Assembly: GCA_023406715.1 (NCBI GenBank) | Contig: JAEXVC010000278.1 | Span: 1 to 22,978 of the forward strand | Source: Bacteroidota bacterium | Lineage (GTDB): Bacteria; Bacteroidota; Bacteroidia; Bacteroidales; Tenuifilaceae | Reading direction: 5' to 3' | DNA: 22,978 bases | Notes under the pieces: generated by a model | Databases searched by the model: none | The model's input: only the letters and a program-made list of their open reading frames with translations | What the model was told of the DNA's origin: nothing | Shown: one piece after another, positions 15,811-22,978 of the stretch | Layout: each line of letters opens with the position of its first letter | Position numbering within the stretch: position 1 is the stretch's first letter | Made by a program: the position numbers and the translations under genes

Positions 15811-16387
15811 TCGAATATATTTTTTCTCAGCAATATTCTTTGTTGTTTTGATTTGGAGTTGCGACTCCGCATCGGTACCAAAGCCGCGTGGGTATTTCCG
15901 AATCGATTTTCCTGAAAAGCAATATCGCCTTTTCGATTCAATTTATCCATTTAAGTTTAAGTACCCAGTTTACGGCAAGGTTAATCCTGAGAGCAACAGA
16001 GGTCAGGATGGAGGACAATGGTTGAATGTTGATTTTCCTCAGTATAAGGCCAAAATTCATTTGAGCTACAAGGATGTTTCGGGTAACCTGAATGCAATGA
16101 TGGAGGATGCTCGTTCATTAGCCTACAAGCATACCGTTAAGGCCGATGCAATTGATGAACGAATATTTTCAAATTCTGAAAAAAAAGTGTACGGCGTTTT
16201 GTATGATATTAGAGGGAACTCGGCTAGTTCAATTCAGTTTTTCCTTACCGATTCGTCGAAACATTACATTCGTGGGGCCCTTTATTTTAGGGTTGAACCC
16301 AACAAGGATTCCTTGGCTCCCGCTGTCGATTTTTTTACAAAAGATGTGGTAGAGTTCATAGAATCGTTTGAGTGGAAGACAAAGTAA
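15803..16387 (+). CDS. gldD: Gliding motility lipoprotein GldD
   Basis: A 194-residue lipoprotein with a hydrophobic leader and a lipobox ending IWSC, with lipidated C20; the Trp at -2 is unusual but tolerable. PKPRGYFRIDFPEKQY follows, the hallmark start of mature GldD. The rest (SIYPFKFKYPVYGKV, WLNVDFPQYKAKIHLSY) also fits the family. GldD is needed for gliding and T9SS-linked functions in Flavobacterium and is always near GldE; its biochemical role is not known. Translationally coupled to gldE (8-base overlap) and followed after 6 bases by the phosphopantetheinyl transferase. Maturation would use the lnt product encoded in this window. Confidence 0.93.
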   Translation: MLNRIYFFSAIFFVVLIWSCDSASVPKPRGYFRIDFPEKQYRLFDSIYPFKFKYPVYGKVNPESNRGQDGGQWLNVDFPQYKAKIHLSYKDVSGNLNAMMEDARSLAYKHTVKADAIDERIFSNSEKKVYGVLYDIRGNSASSIQFFLTDSSKHYIRGALYFRVEPNKDSLAPAVDFFTKDVVEFIESFEWKTK

Positions 16388-16393
16388 TACACT

Positions 16394-17002
16394 ATGCCGA
16401 TTTTCAAGGAGATACATAGCGACGATAATCATATTGCCATTTGGCAGATTGATGAGAACGAGGATGTGTTGCTGAGAGAATTCGGTTCGTTAGTCGATTT
16501 GCCTGTAAACCCTCGTCGTAGGCTTGAACGTTTGGCTGTTCTCAATCTTATTAAGCAATTGGGGTTAGGTGATAGGTATCACTATCAACCCGATGGAAGA
16601 CCTTATTTGCCAACCAACGATTCTCATATATCAATAAGCCATGCCGGCAACAAGGTTGTTGTAGCCGTTAATCCCAGTAAACCCATTGGAGTAGATATTG
16701 AGAAAACTGAACGGAACTACAAGCGTGTTGCCCCAAAGTTTATGTCACAAAGGGAGATTTGCCACGTTACAAACTATGGAGCAAATGAACTCTCGTTAAT
16801 TTGGTGCGTAAAGGAGGCTGTTTATAAACTTCCGTGGGGTGTTTCAAAATGCTTTAGCACCGAGGTTGATGTTCTGGTTGAGGTTGATATGCTGCATAGA
16901 GGTTGGTGTACTGTTAAGGTTAAACATAACGGCGAGTGGAATTATATGAGGGCAAATTTTGAGTATTTCGATAATTACTGTTTGGTTTGGGTTAACCTGT
17001 AA
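16394..17002 (+). CDS. 4'-phosphopantetheinyl transferase (Sfp type)
   Basis: A 202-residue enzyme moving the phosphopantetheine arm of CoA to a Ser of acyl or peptidyl carrier proteins. The signature is clear: H83 (ISISHAGNKV), the Mg/CoA-binding pair D101 and E103 (IGVDIEKTERNYKRVA), and WCVKEAVYKLPWG with E141 and K145. Length suits the Sfp-like/HetI class rather than the 120-residue AcpS class. No carrier protein or synthase cluster is nearby, so it may serve the fatty-acid ACP or unlinked pathways. It lies 6 bases after gldD and 10 bases before the GGGP synthase, so it is very likely part of the gld operon. Confidence 0.9.
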   Translation: MPIFKEIHSDDNHIAIWQIDENEDVLLREFGSLVDLPVNPRRRLERLAVLNLIKQLGLGDRYHYQPDGRPYLPTNDSHISISHAGNKVVVAVNPSKPIGVDIEKTERNYKRVAPKFMSQREICHVTNYGANELSLIWCVKEAVYKLPWGVSKCFSTEVDVLVEVDMLHRGWCTVKVKHNGEWNYMRANFEYFDNYCLVWVNL

Positions 17003-17012
17003 ATTTGAGGCA

Positions 17013-17720
17013 ATGGGAAATATCTATCAAAATATAATTAAATCGAAAAAACGGGTGGTTGCTTTACTGCTCGACCCCGATAAGGAAACAAAATACGATA
17101 TAAAGCATGTACTTGAATTAGCAAATAAGTCGAGTGTGTCATTGGTGTTGGTTGGTGGAAGCTTGGTTAACTCAAACATCGATGAGTTTGTAAAAACTGT
17201 GAAAAGCAATACCTCTTTACCCGTGCTCCTTTTTCCTGGAAGTGCGCTACAGTTCACATCCAATGCCGATGGCATTTTATTGCTTTCGCTTATATCCGGG
17301 CGTAACCCGGAGTTTTTAATTGGGAATCATGTTCAAGTGTCGTATAAACTTAAACAGAGCAGGATTGAGGTAATTCCTACTGGGTATATTTTGATTGAGA
17401 GCGGTGGAACAACCTCTGTTCAGTATATGAGTAACACATTGCCAATTCCTTCTACAAAGCCCGAAATTGCTGCCGCAACAGCTTTGGCAGGCGAGCAGTT
17501 GGGCTTAAAATTAATATATCTTGAGGCAGGGAGCGGAGCTACCAACCCTGTTCCAACAGAATTGATTCAAAAGGTGAAATCCGACATCACAATTCCACTT
17601 ATTGTTGGTGGTGGTTTGCGAAGCCCTGAACAAATAAAATCAGCATTCGATGCTGGTGCCGACATGGTGGTGGTTGGCAATGGAATTGAAGGTAACCCTG
17701 ACTTGCTTAAATTAATCTAA
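17013..17720 (+). CDS. Geranylgeranylglyceryl/heptaprenylglyceryl phosphate synthase family protein
   Basis: A TIM-barrel prenyltransferase joining sn-glycerol-1-phosphate to a polyprenyl diphosphate by an ether bond, the archaeal-type lipid reaction. The 235-residue protein shows the family blocks: VVALLLDPDKE (Asp for Mg), LVGGSLV, LPVLLFPGSALQFTSNADGILLLSLISGRNPEFLIG, EVIPTGYILI, KLIYLEAGSGA, and the phosphate-binding IVGGGLRSPEQ with DMVVVGNGIE. Related Bacteroidota enzymes belong to the group II GGGP synthases; chain length is not predictable here. An in-frame ATG at 16959 lies inside the preceding gene, but 17013 is preferred since family homology starts there with normal length. It ends the operon, and its stop codon abuts the convergent phosphatase-like gene. 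Confidence 0.92.
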   Translation: MGNIYQNIIKSKKRVVALLLDPDKETKYDIKHVLELANKSSVSLVLVGGSLVNSNIDEFVKTVKSNTSLPVLLFPGSALQFTSNADGILLLSLISGRNPEFLIGNHVQVSYKLKQSRIEVIPTGYILIESGGTTSVQYMSNTLPIPSTKPEIAAATALAGEQLGLKLIYLEAGSGATNPVPTELIQKVKSDITIPLIVGGGLRSPEQIKSAFDAGADMVVVGNGIEGNPDLLKLI

Positions 17721-19367
17721 TTACTCCACAATTTCCTTTATTGGAGTCCCCATGCTTCCATTCGGCCAAGTTGTGCCAAGCAAGGTAGACAGTGTTGGGG
17801 CGACATCGTTCATATTTACAGGCGATAGAATTGACTTGCGCTTCATTTTCCAACCATACCAAATTAATGGAACGTGAGTGTCGTAATCGTAGGCGGAATT
17901 ACCCGAGGATACTGAACCGTTTCGCTCTACCCAGCCTGGTTCTAGGTTGATAATAACATCGCCAGAACGACGTTGGTTGAAGCTGTTTTGAAACTTGACC
18001 ATTATTCCATTTGCAAAGTTTGCCGTTTGTAATGTGTGTGCTGTAGTGCTATTTGCTACGCCAGAGAACTCGAGCATAAAATCGGCAACTTTTTGCTGGA
18101 AATCCTCCAACTTGATGTTGGAGTCTTCAATTAACCTACGGTTCAGGAAAATTTGTTTTTCGTGGTAGGCTGTAATCCATGCACCCTGTCCGTACGAGGC
18201 GTTTAGGTAGCTACCCAGTAAAATCATTGCCTTTTTGGGGTCAAAATATCCTCCAGGAATTTTTGACTTTTCGAGGTAGTCTGGTGATGATGCTATTCCT
18301 TGGTCGGAGGTAAGTATAACAAGCACATTCTCTTTCCCAATATTTATCGATAAAAAATCAAGAAAATGCGATAGTTCTTTATCCAGCTTAAGGTACGTAT
18401 CTTCCATCTCAATGGAGTGAGGGCCGTACTTTTGCCCAATATTTCTGTTTGCACTAAATGTTAAGCATAGCAGGTCAGTGTGCTCATCGCGTCCTAAGTC
18501 TTCGCCTACAACGGTGGCAATGGCCATATCCTTAGTTAGGAGATTTCCGAAAGGCGATTCAGTTAGCCTCGAATAATTAGTGGTAGGCTGTGGTTTCCCA
18601 ATTATACCTTCTACAAACGATTTTAGTTTATCCGATAGTCTTTTCTTTGTTTCCACTGACTTTACCTTTGCAGTATCAGCTTCCTCGTAAGTGTTAATTG
18701 GATTTAGCGCTCTCCATTCTCTGTCAACGTAAAGTTTGGAGAACCCTTTATTGTTGAAAGTATCTAGCCACACTGGAATGTTTTCTGCAAAGTAACTACT
18801 GGTAACAAAAGTCCCTTTTTCTTGGTCGAACCAGTAAACTCCAGTGGCATTGTGGCCTGTTAGTAGTATGGCGGAGCCAGCATCGAGTGATATTCCTATA
18901 ACTTTAGATTTTGGATTATTGAGGATTAGTTCGTCGCCCAAAGTGCTAGTCACTAAGTTTTTTGCCGATGCCTTGCCGCTAAAAAAACTCCCGCCAACGG
19001 TTGATACTTTTTCATCACTTACAGCAAGCACTTCCTGCCCGTTGGTTCTGGAATACCATTTGTCCGATATGATGCCGTGCATCGAAGGGTTTGTGCCTGT
19101 TGATATAGTTGAAATTCCTGGGTATGGCTGAGTTAGAAGATAGTTGTATCGCGCATTCTTGCAGTTGGCTCCCTCGTTTACAAGTAGTTTAAAGCCTCCG
19201 TCGGAGAATTTGTCCCAGTATCGGGTTATATAATCGAAACGCATTTGGCTAACCACAATTTCAACAATTAATTTTGGCTTTTCGGATGGAATAGCCCTGT
19301 TTTGCTGAGCGTTAACTGATATAGAAATCAATACAATAAGCGAAAACAATACAATAGCATTCTTCAT
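17721..19367 (-). CDS. Secreted alkaline phosphatase superfamily protein (PafA-like), predicted inactive
   Basis: A 548-residue protein with a Sec signal peptide (MKNAIVLFSLIVLISISVNA). It aligns through its length with PafA-type alkaline phosphatases/phosphodiesterases (KLIVEIVVSQMRFDYITRYW, STGTNPSMHGIISDKWY, VIGISLDAGSAILLTGH, GPHSIEMEDTYLKLDK, YDYDTHVPLIWYGW). By eye against PafA of Elizabethkingia, the metal ligands and catalytic residues are mostly replaced: D38 by S40, nucleophile T79 by P81, N100 by D102, K162 by D162, R164 by G164, D305 by R308, H309 by Q312, H353 by Q356. Only D355 and H498 fit D352 and H486. So it is probably a pseudoenzyme with a binding or structural role in the periplasm or at the surface. 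It has no T9SS tail. It lies 47 bases downstream of the M14 gene and may be co-transcribed, though a possible -7 box (19393-19400) lies between. Confidence 0.85.
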   Translation of the reverse strand: MKNAIVLFSLIVLISISVNAQQNRAIPSEKPKLIVEIVVSQMRFDYITRYWDKFSDGGFKLLVNEGANCKNARYNYLLTQPYPGISTISTGTNPSMHGIISDKWYSRTNGQEVLAVSDEKVSTVGGSFFSGKASAKNLVTSTLGDELILNNPKSKVIGISLDAGSAILLTGHNATGVYWFDQEKGTFVTSSYFAENIPVWLDTFNNKGFSKLYVDREWRALNPINTYEEADTAKVKSVETKKRLSDKLKSFVEGIIGKPQPTTNYSRLTESPFGNLLTKDMAIATVVGEDLGRDEHTDLLCLTFSANRNIGQKYGPHSIEMEDTYLKLDKELSHFLDFLSINIGKENVLVILTSDQGIASSPDYLEKSKIPGGYFDPKKAMILLGSYLNASYGQGAWITAYHEKQIFLNRRLIEDSNIKLEDFQQKVADFMLEFSGVANSTTAHTLQTANFANGIMVKFQNSFNQRRSGDVIINLEPGWVERNGSVSSGNSAYDYDTHVPLIWYGWKMKRKSILSPVNMNDVAPTLSTLLGTTWPNGSMGTPIKEIVE

Positions 19368-19392
19368 AAGATAAAGAGTAATTTTGTTGGCT

Positions 19393-19400
19393 CAAAAATA
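19393..19400 (-). promoter_or_regulatory. Candidate -7 promoter element for the phosphatase-like gene
   Basis: The minus strand reads TATTTTTG, matching TAnnTTTG, 25 bases before the start codon. No -33 match is seen at usual spacing. Confidence 0.3.
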
Positions 19401-19414
19401 ATCAAAATAGGTAT

Positions 19415-21334
19415 CTACGGTAAGTACTGAATTACTCTTGAGTAATTTTTTTCAGATGTGCTTACTTTAACGATATAATTTCCTGAATTTAAAGATTTGT
19501 TCATTGAAGATGTTGGTAAAGAAATTCTCACATCTCCAGCGTTATAGTTAGTTTTTTGAGTCCTGAAAATTTGTTTACCATCCAAAGAATAAACAGAAAC
19601 TTCAACAAAGTCAGGTTTGTCAAGTTGGAGGGCAATACTTATGCTTTCGGAGAAAGGATTTGGAAAAACAGAAATAGTTTTGTTATCGGTCAGTTCATCA
19701 ACATTTACCATATAAATGTTGATGGGGATTGTTTTATTTGTTGTTACATCTGTTTGCCCTTCTACGGTTACATAGTTGGTTGCGCTCACATTGTAACTGT
19801 AGCCTTTACCGTAAGGAAAATTACTAAACACTGCCTTTCCTTCGCTATTTGTAAAAGCAACACTACCATTCAGTGTTACGATTGCATTGGCAAGTGCATT
19901 TCCGTTGTGTTTAACTTCAAATGTAACCTCATATTTCAATTTCGGTAGGGTAATATCTTGAATTATTTTGGTTCTCAAATCGGTTACAGTTATTGATTGG
20001 CTCTTTGACTCGTACCCTAAGGCGGAGTAGGTTACATCCCAAGTTCCTGGCTCAATGGGGCGCGCATAAAAACCGTTAGTGTTGTTGGAATAAACCTCGG
20101 AGCTGTCCTTGTCGTGGGCAGATATGTACACTTTTGCTTTTATAGGGTTGTTGTCTTCGTCCTTAATAATGCCCTGTATTCCGCCATTGCAGACTTCCAT
20201 ATAGTTGAGTATCGACTCCTTATTATAATCCCAATACGCAGGGAGCAAATCTGAACTCAATAATTTAATATCTGAAATTTCGAGGGTAATCTCGCGACAA
20301 TGATGCCAGTAATTCATATAATCCTGTCGGCCTCCTTCCACAACATACCAATCACCACCGTGGGTGACGCCATTATCTTCACCTGTGAAATAGCCTGCAG
20401 GGCTATACTTTTGTGCAGTATCGGCGTACGCTCGGCTAACGGTGTAATACCAATTGTGGTCGGCATGCTTTCGTTGTGTCGATGTCCAGGTGTCCCAAGG
20501 GTAGTTGGCTAGTTCAATTCCTCCATGGAAATTTGCTGAGGCGGTAAACCTATGCTGACTTGCAAAGTTCATCATTGCCAAAGTCTCAGGTTGCCAACTT
20601 TCCCCGATAGGATGATCTCCTGCCCTCGGATCTGGGAAATTCCTGTTTAAATTTACACTGTTTGCATTGTTTCTTATAGAACCGCTAACGGTATTGTTGC
20701 CTGCATAGTAGGTTCCGTCGGGGTTGGCATTGGGATTAATATATATTGCCATATTGTCAACAATGGCTTTTATGCGAGTGTTAGAGTTGTACTGGCTCAG
20801 CAAGTAATCTATTAGACGAAGCATTAGCACATAACCAGTGACCTCGTCGCCGTGCATTGTACTTGTGTAGAAGAATTCTTGTTCAGCTTCGTCCTCGTTT
20901 ACATTATCGGATATTTTAACCACGTATAGTTTTCTGCCTTCAACAGTAGTTCCAATGGAATCGAGTTTACAAAGATTAGGGTAATCGGTTTCAAACTTCT
21001 TCATCATCTCCCTATAAACTGCATAGATTGGATAGTGATCCCAGTTGGCCATTTGGCTAATATCGGTTGCCATGTTTAAAGCCTTAGTTGCCGCTAGTGA
21101 AGGGGGTGTGAGTAGCTCAATCTTGTAGCCCAGTTTTTGGAAGTTTCCAAACTCTTTTAGGTTTGCATAGGCCCAAACGGTGTCCTTTACAACCTTGTCT
21201 ATTGATATTAGTTTTGTTATTTTAGTATTTATGGCTTCCTTATTTGGTTCAATAAACTTAAAGTACTTTTCGGGGTGCTGAGAGTATGCATTTATACATG
21301 AGAATATAAGCAGTGTAAAAAGAATCTTTTTCAT
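19415..21334 (-). CDS. Secreted M14-family zinc carboxypeptidase with T9SS type A sorting domain
   Basis: The 639-residue protein has, in order, a signal peptide (MKKILFTLLIFSCINAYS), a propeptide-like region, an M14 domain (about 98-375), a carboxypeptidase regulatory-like domain (384-463), a second similar beta domain (466-541) and a T9SS type A C-terminal domain (553-639, VFPNPFSESI start, GNYIVKVSTSE near the end). Active-site residues are intact: Zn ligands H161, E164 (MHGDE) and H270 (NFHGG), N230/R231 (NLNRNFPDP) for the substrate carboxylate, and catalytic E352 (ITLEIS). It should cross the inner membrane by Sec and the outer membrane by the type IX system, to be released or anchored at the surface, where it trims peptides. 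Substrate preference cannot be read. Followed by the phosphatase-like gene on the same strand. Confidence 0.93.
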   Translation of the reverse strand: MKKILFTLLIFSCINAYSQHPEKYFKFIEPNKEAINTKITKLISIDKVVKDTVWAYANLKEFGNFQKLGYKIELLTPPSLAATKALNMATDISQMANWDHYPIYAVYREMMKKFETDYPNLCKLDSIGTTVEGRKLYVVKISDNVNEDEAEQEFFYTSTMHGDEVTGYVLMLRLIDYLLSQYNSNTRIKAIVDNMAIYINPNANPDGTYYAGNNTVSGSIRNNANSVNLNRNFPDPRAGDHPIGESWQPETLAMMNFASQHRFTASANFHGGIELANYPWDTWTSTQRKHADHNWYYTVSRAYADTAQKYSPAGYFTGEDNGVTHGGDWYVVEGGRQDYMNYWHHCREITLEISDIKLLSSDLLPAYWDYNKESILNYMEVCNGGIQGIIKDEDNNPIKAKVYISAHDKDSSEVYSNNTNGFYARPIEPGTWDVTYSALGYESKSQSITVTDLRTKIIQDITLPKLKYEVTFEVKHNGNALANAIVTLNGSVAFTNSEGKAVFSNFPYGKGYSYNVSATNYVTVEGQTDVTTNKTIPINIYMVNVDELTDNKTISVFPNPFSESISIALQLDKPDFVEVSVYSLDGKQIFRTQKTNYNAGDVRISLPTSSMNKSLNSGNYIVKVSTSEKNYSRVIQYLP

Positions 21335-21397
21335 AAAAAAGTATTTAAATGACTTTGTAAAATTACTTCATTTTTCTTGAGTTCTTTTCTATGTAAA

Positions 21398-21422
21398 CAA
21401 AAAAGGAGCCAAAAATGGCTCC
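21398..21422 (-). terminator. Intrinsic terminator after the DUF4870 gene
   Basis: A 6-bp stem (21405-21410 with 21417-21422, GGAGCC/GGCTCC) closes a 6-base loop. On the minus strand a T-rich run follows (complement of the A-run just below 21405). It lies 21 bases after the stop at 21444. Confidence 0.75.
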
Positions 21423-21443
21423 CTTTCGATAACGAAAATTATT

Positions 21444-21809
21444 CTAGTTAATGATATTGATACTTAATGGATAGTTGAATCTTTCTGAATTGGCCGATTT
21501 AACTGAGGCTATAATTGTGCAAACCAATGCAAAAATCCCAATTACAGCTAGTAAAAGAAATCCTATTAAAAGGAGTACTAGAATCCCAGCAATCATAAGA
21601 TAGATTGTTGCAGAAATTTGAAAATTCAACGCCTCTTTGCCCTGACGGTCAACTTCGGGGTACTGGTCTTTTTTCATTAACCATACAATAAGTGGCCCAA
21701 TTATGTGCCCAAATGGGATGATAATTCCAGATAGCGCAGATAGGTGGCAAAGCATTGAGAATGTTTTCTCCTCCTCGCAGCTGTAGTTGATTTTCTCGAT
21801 TGTTTCCAT
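21444..21809 (-). CDS. DUF4870 domain membrane protein
   Basis: A 121-residue protein with an N-terminal polar segment and about three hydrophobic helices (about 20-45, 69-84, 85-106). The pattern FSMLCHLSALSGIIIPFGHIIGPLIVWLMKKDQYPEVDRQGKEALNFQ (two blocks: LCHLSAL...GPLIVWL and DRQGKEALNFQ) is the DUF4870/Tic20-like family signature. No function is established for this family in bacteria. It lies 62 bases after the ettA stop on the same strand, ends at a clear terminator and may form a unit with ettA. No catalytic motifs are seen. Confidence 0.88.
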   Translation of the reverse strand: METIEKINYSCEEEKTFSMLCHLSALSGIIIPFGHIIGPLIVWLMKKDQYPEVDRQGKEALNFQISATIYLMIAGILVLLLIGFLLLAVIGIFALVCTIIASVKSANSERFNYPLSINIIN

Positions 21810-21871
21810 GCCAAATTTTTATTTGAAAGACTTATTTTATTGATGTTTTGCTGTATCAATATTACTTTATT

Positions 21872-22978
21872 TTATTCCATCAATTTACGGTACTTAATTC
21901 TGTGAGGTGCATCGTCACCAAGGCGTTTTCTTCTGTTCTCCTCGTAATCGGAGAATCCACCCTCAAAGAAGTAGATTTGGGAATCGCCCTCAAAGGCTAG
22001 AATGTGTGTGCAAATTCTATCCAAGAACCAACGGTCGTGCGATATAACAACGGCGCAACCTGCAAAATCGTCCAAACCTTCCTCTAACGCACGAAGTGTG
22101 TTAACGTCCATATCGTTGGTTGGCTCATCTAGGAGAATTACGTTACCTTCTTCCTTAAGAGCTAGGGCTAAGTGCAACCTATTGCGCTCTCCACCCGATA
22201 GCATATGGCATTTCTTTTCCTGGTCGCCGCCAGAGAAGTTGAAACGGGCAACGTATGCACGGGCATTAATTTGGCGGTTGCCAAGCATAATATTATCCAA
22301 TCCTCCAGAAATAACCTCAAAAACAGTTTTTTCGGGGTCAATGGCTTTATGTTGTTGGTCAACGTAGGCAATTTTTACTGTTTCCCCTACCTTAAAATCA
22401 CCTTTATCGGCATTTTCCAATCCCATAATTAGGCGGAAAAGGGTTGTTTTACCAGCACCGTTTGGCCCAATTACCCCAACAATGCCGTTTGGTGGTAAAC
22501 TAAAGTTAAGATTGTCGAAAAGCAACTTATCGCCAAAAGCCTTGGAAACATCATTGGCTTCAATTACCGTATTTCCAAGGCGAGGACCATTGGGTATAAA
22601 TATCTCGAGTTTTTCTTCTTTTTGCTTTACATCTTCATTAAGTAGTTTGTCGTAGGCCGAAAGACGAGCCTTGGATTTTGCCTGACGGGCTTTGGGCGAC
22701 ATACGAACCCAATCTAGCTCGCGCTCAAGTGTTTTTCTACGCTTGCTTTCCTGCTTTTCCTCTTGGGCTAGTCTGTTCGACTTTTGCTCCAACCATGATG
22801 AGTAGTTCCCTTTCCAAGGAATACCTTCGCCTCGGTCGAGTTCAAGAATCCAACCTGCAACATTGTCAAGGAAGTAGCGGTCGTGGGTTATTGCAATTAC
22901 TGTTGCTTTGTACTGCTGTAGGTGCATCTCTAGCCATTGAACCGACTCGGCATCGAGGTGGTTGGTTGGCTCGTCGAG
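21872..22978 (-). CDS. ettA: Energy-dependent translational throttle protein EttA (ABC-F), 5' end missing
   Basis: The frame is open to the window edge; 368 residues are visible. They start at the Walker B of the first ABC domain (LDEPTNHLDAESVQWLE, then ITHDRYFLD), followed by the charged inter-domain linker with RELDWVRMSPKARQAKSKAR, typical of EttA, and the second ABC domain: Walker A GPNGAGKTT, signature LSGGERNRLHLA, Walker B VILLDEPTND and H-switch VISHDRWFLD. The C-terminal RRKRLGDDAPHRIKYRKL also fits EttA. It is a ribosome E-site factor that gates entry into elongation according to energy state. Both ATPase sites seen look active. The first Walker A and arm domain are outside the window. 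Distinction from other ABC-F proteins rests on the linker and C-terminus. Confidence 0.93.
   Translation of the reverse strand, partial: LDEPTNHLDAESVQWLEMHLQQYKATVIAITHDRYFLDNVAGWILELDRGEGIPWKGNYSSWLEQKSNRLAQEEKQESKRRKTLERELDWVRMSPKARQAKSKARLSAYDKLLNEDVKQKEEKLEIFIPNGPRLGNTVIEANDVSKAFGDKLLFDNLNFSLPPNGIVGVIGPNGAGKTTLFRLIMGLENADKGDFKVGETVKIAYVDQQHKAIDPEKTVFEVISGGLDNIMLGNRQINARAYVARFNFSGGDQEKKCHMLSGGERNRLHLALALKEEGNVILLDEPTNDMDVNTLRALEEGLDDFAGCAVVISHDRWFLDRICTHILAFEGDSQIYFFEGGFSDYEENRRKRLGDDAPHRIKYRKLME

Noticed and set aside
16959..17012. Earlier in-frame Met for the GGGP synthase
   Set aside because: It lies inside the preceding gene and the added residues do not match the family, which starts at the Met at 17013.
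17723..17747. Hairpin as terminator between the convergent genes
   Set aside because: The stem is only 6 bp with a 13-base loop, has no T-run and lies within coding sequence.
21838..21860. Short inverted repeat ATTGAT/ATCAAT between ettA and the DUF4870 gene
   Set aside because: A 6-bp AT-only stem with a 10-base loop is expected by chance in this sequence and lacks a T-run at the right place.
1..22978. A defence island, mobile element, CRISPR array or biosynthetic cluster
   Set aside because: No transposase, integrase, repeat-spacer pattern, nuclease-helicase sets or synthase genes are seen; gene order is that of a conserved chromosomal region.

Overview
The window looks like ordinary chromosomal DNA of a member of the Bacteroidota. 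The evidence is: AT-rich sequence; genes mostly without Shine-Dalgarno sites; several copies of the Bacteroidota -7 promoter element TAnnTTTG; the phylum-typical block mutY-ssb-gldE-gldD; a secreted peptidase with a type IX secretion (T9SS) C-terminal sorting domain; an RNase E/G encoded beside an HU/IHF-like gene and a 30-residue basic protein; and a bacterial geranylgeranylglyceryl-phosphate-type synthase. A gliding or T9SS-bearing lineage is likely. The genus cannot be fixed from sequence alone. I found no tRNA, rRNA, CRISPR array, insertion sequence, prophage or integron, and no intergenic stretch reaches 300 bases.

Layout. 1-2095 (+): 3' part of a patatin phospholipase fused to an outer-membrane beta-barrel. 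2105-6187 (-): a six-helix membrane hybrid histidine kinase with a damaged ATP-binding site, a LysE-type exporter and an aldehyde dehydrogenase. 6335-8243 (+): apolipoprotein N-acyltransferase (lnt) and a small Gly/Ser/Asp-rich membrane protein, ending in a shared bidirectional terminator. 8295-12554 (-): dsbD, then a terminator, rng (RNase E/G family), a 30-aa ribosome-associated-type protein and an HU/IHF-like protein. 12691-17720 (+): mutY, ssb with terminator, then gldE-gldD-phosphopantetheinyl transferase-GGGP synthase as a tight operon. 17721-22978 (-): an alkaline-phosphatase-superfamily protein that has lost most active-site residues, a T9SS-exported M14 carboxypeptidase, a DUF4870 membrane protein, and the 3' part of the translation factor ettA.

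Many genes serve the cell envelope: lipoprotein maturation (lnt), periplasmic thiol reduction (dsbD), gliding/T9SS support (gldD, gldE), lipid chemistry (patatin, GGGP synthase) and secreted enzymes (M14, phosphatase-like protein). The rest is housekeeping for DNA, RNA and translation (mutY, ssb, HU, rng, ettA).

I do not see a wholly new multigene system. The most unusual signals are two apparent pseudoenzymes: the phosphatase-like protein at 17721-19367, which keeps its fold motifs but about two of ten expected catalytic residues, and the histidine kinase at 2105-3892, which keeps its His and receiver Asp but lacks recognisable G1 and G2 ATP-binding boxes. Lesser ones are two small proteins (7983-8243, 12138-12230), a stem-loop in the rng leader, and a TTG start for gldE. 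Residue-level comparisons were made by eye from remembered family motifs.
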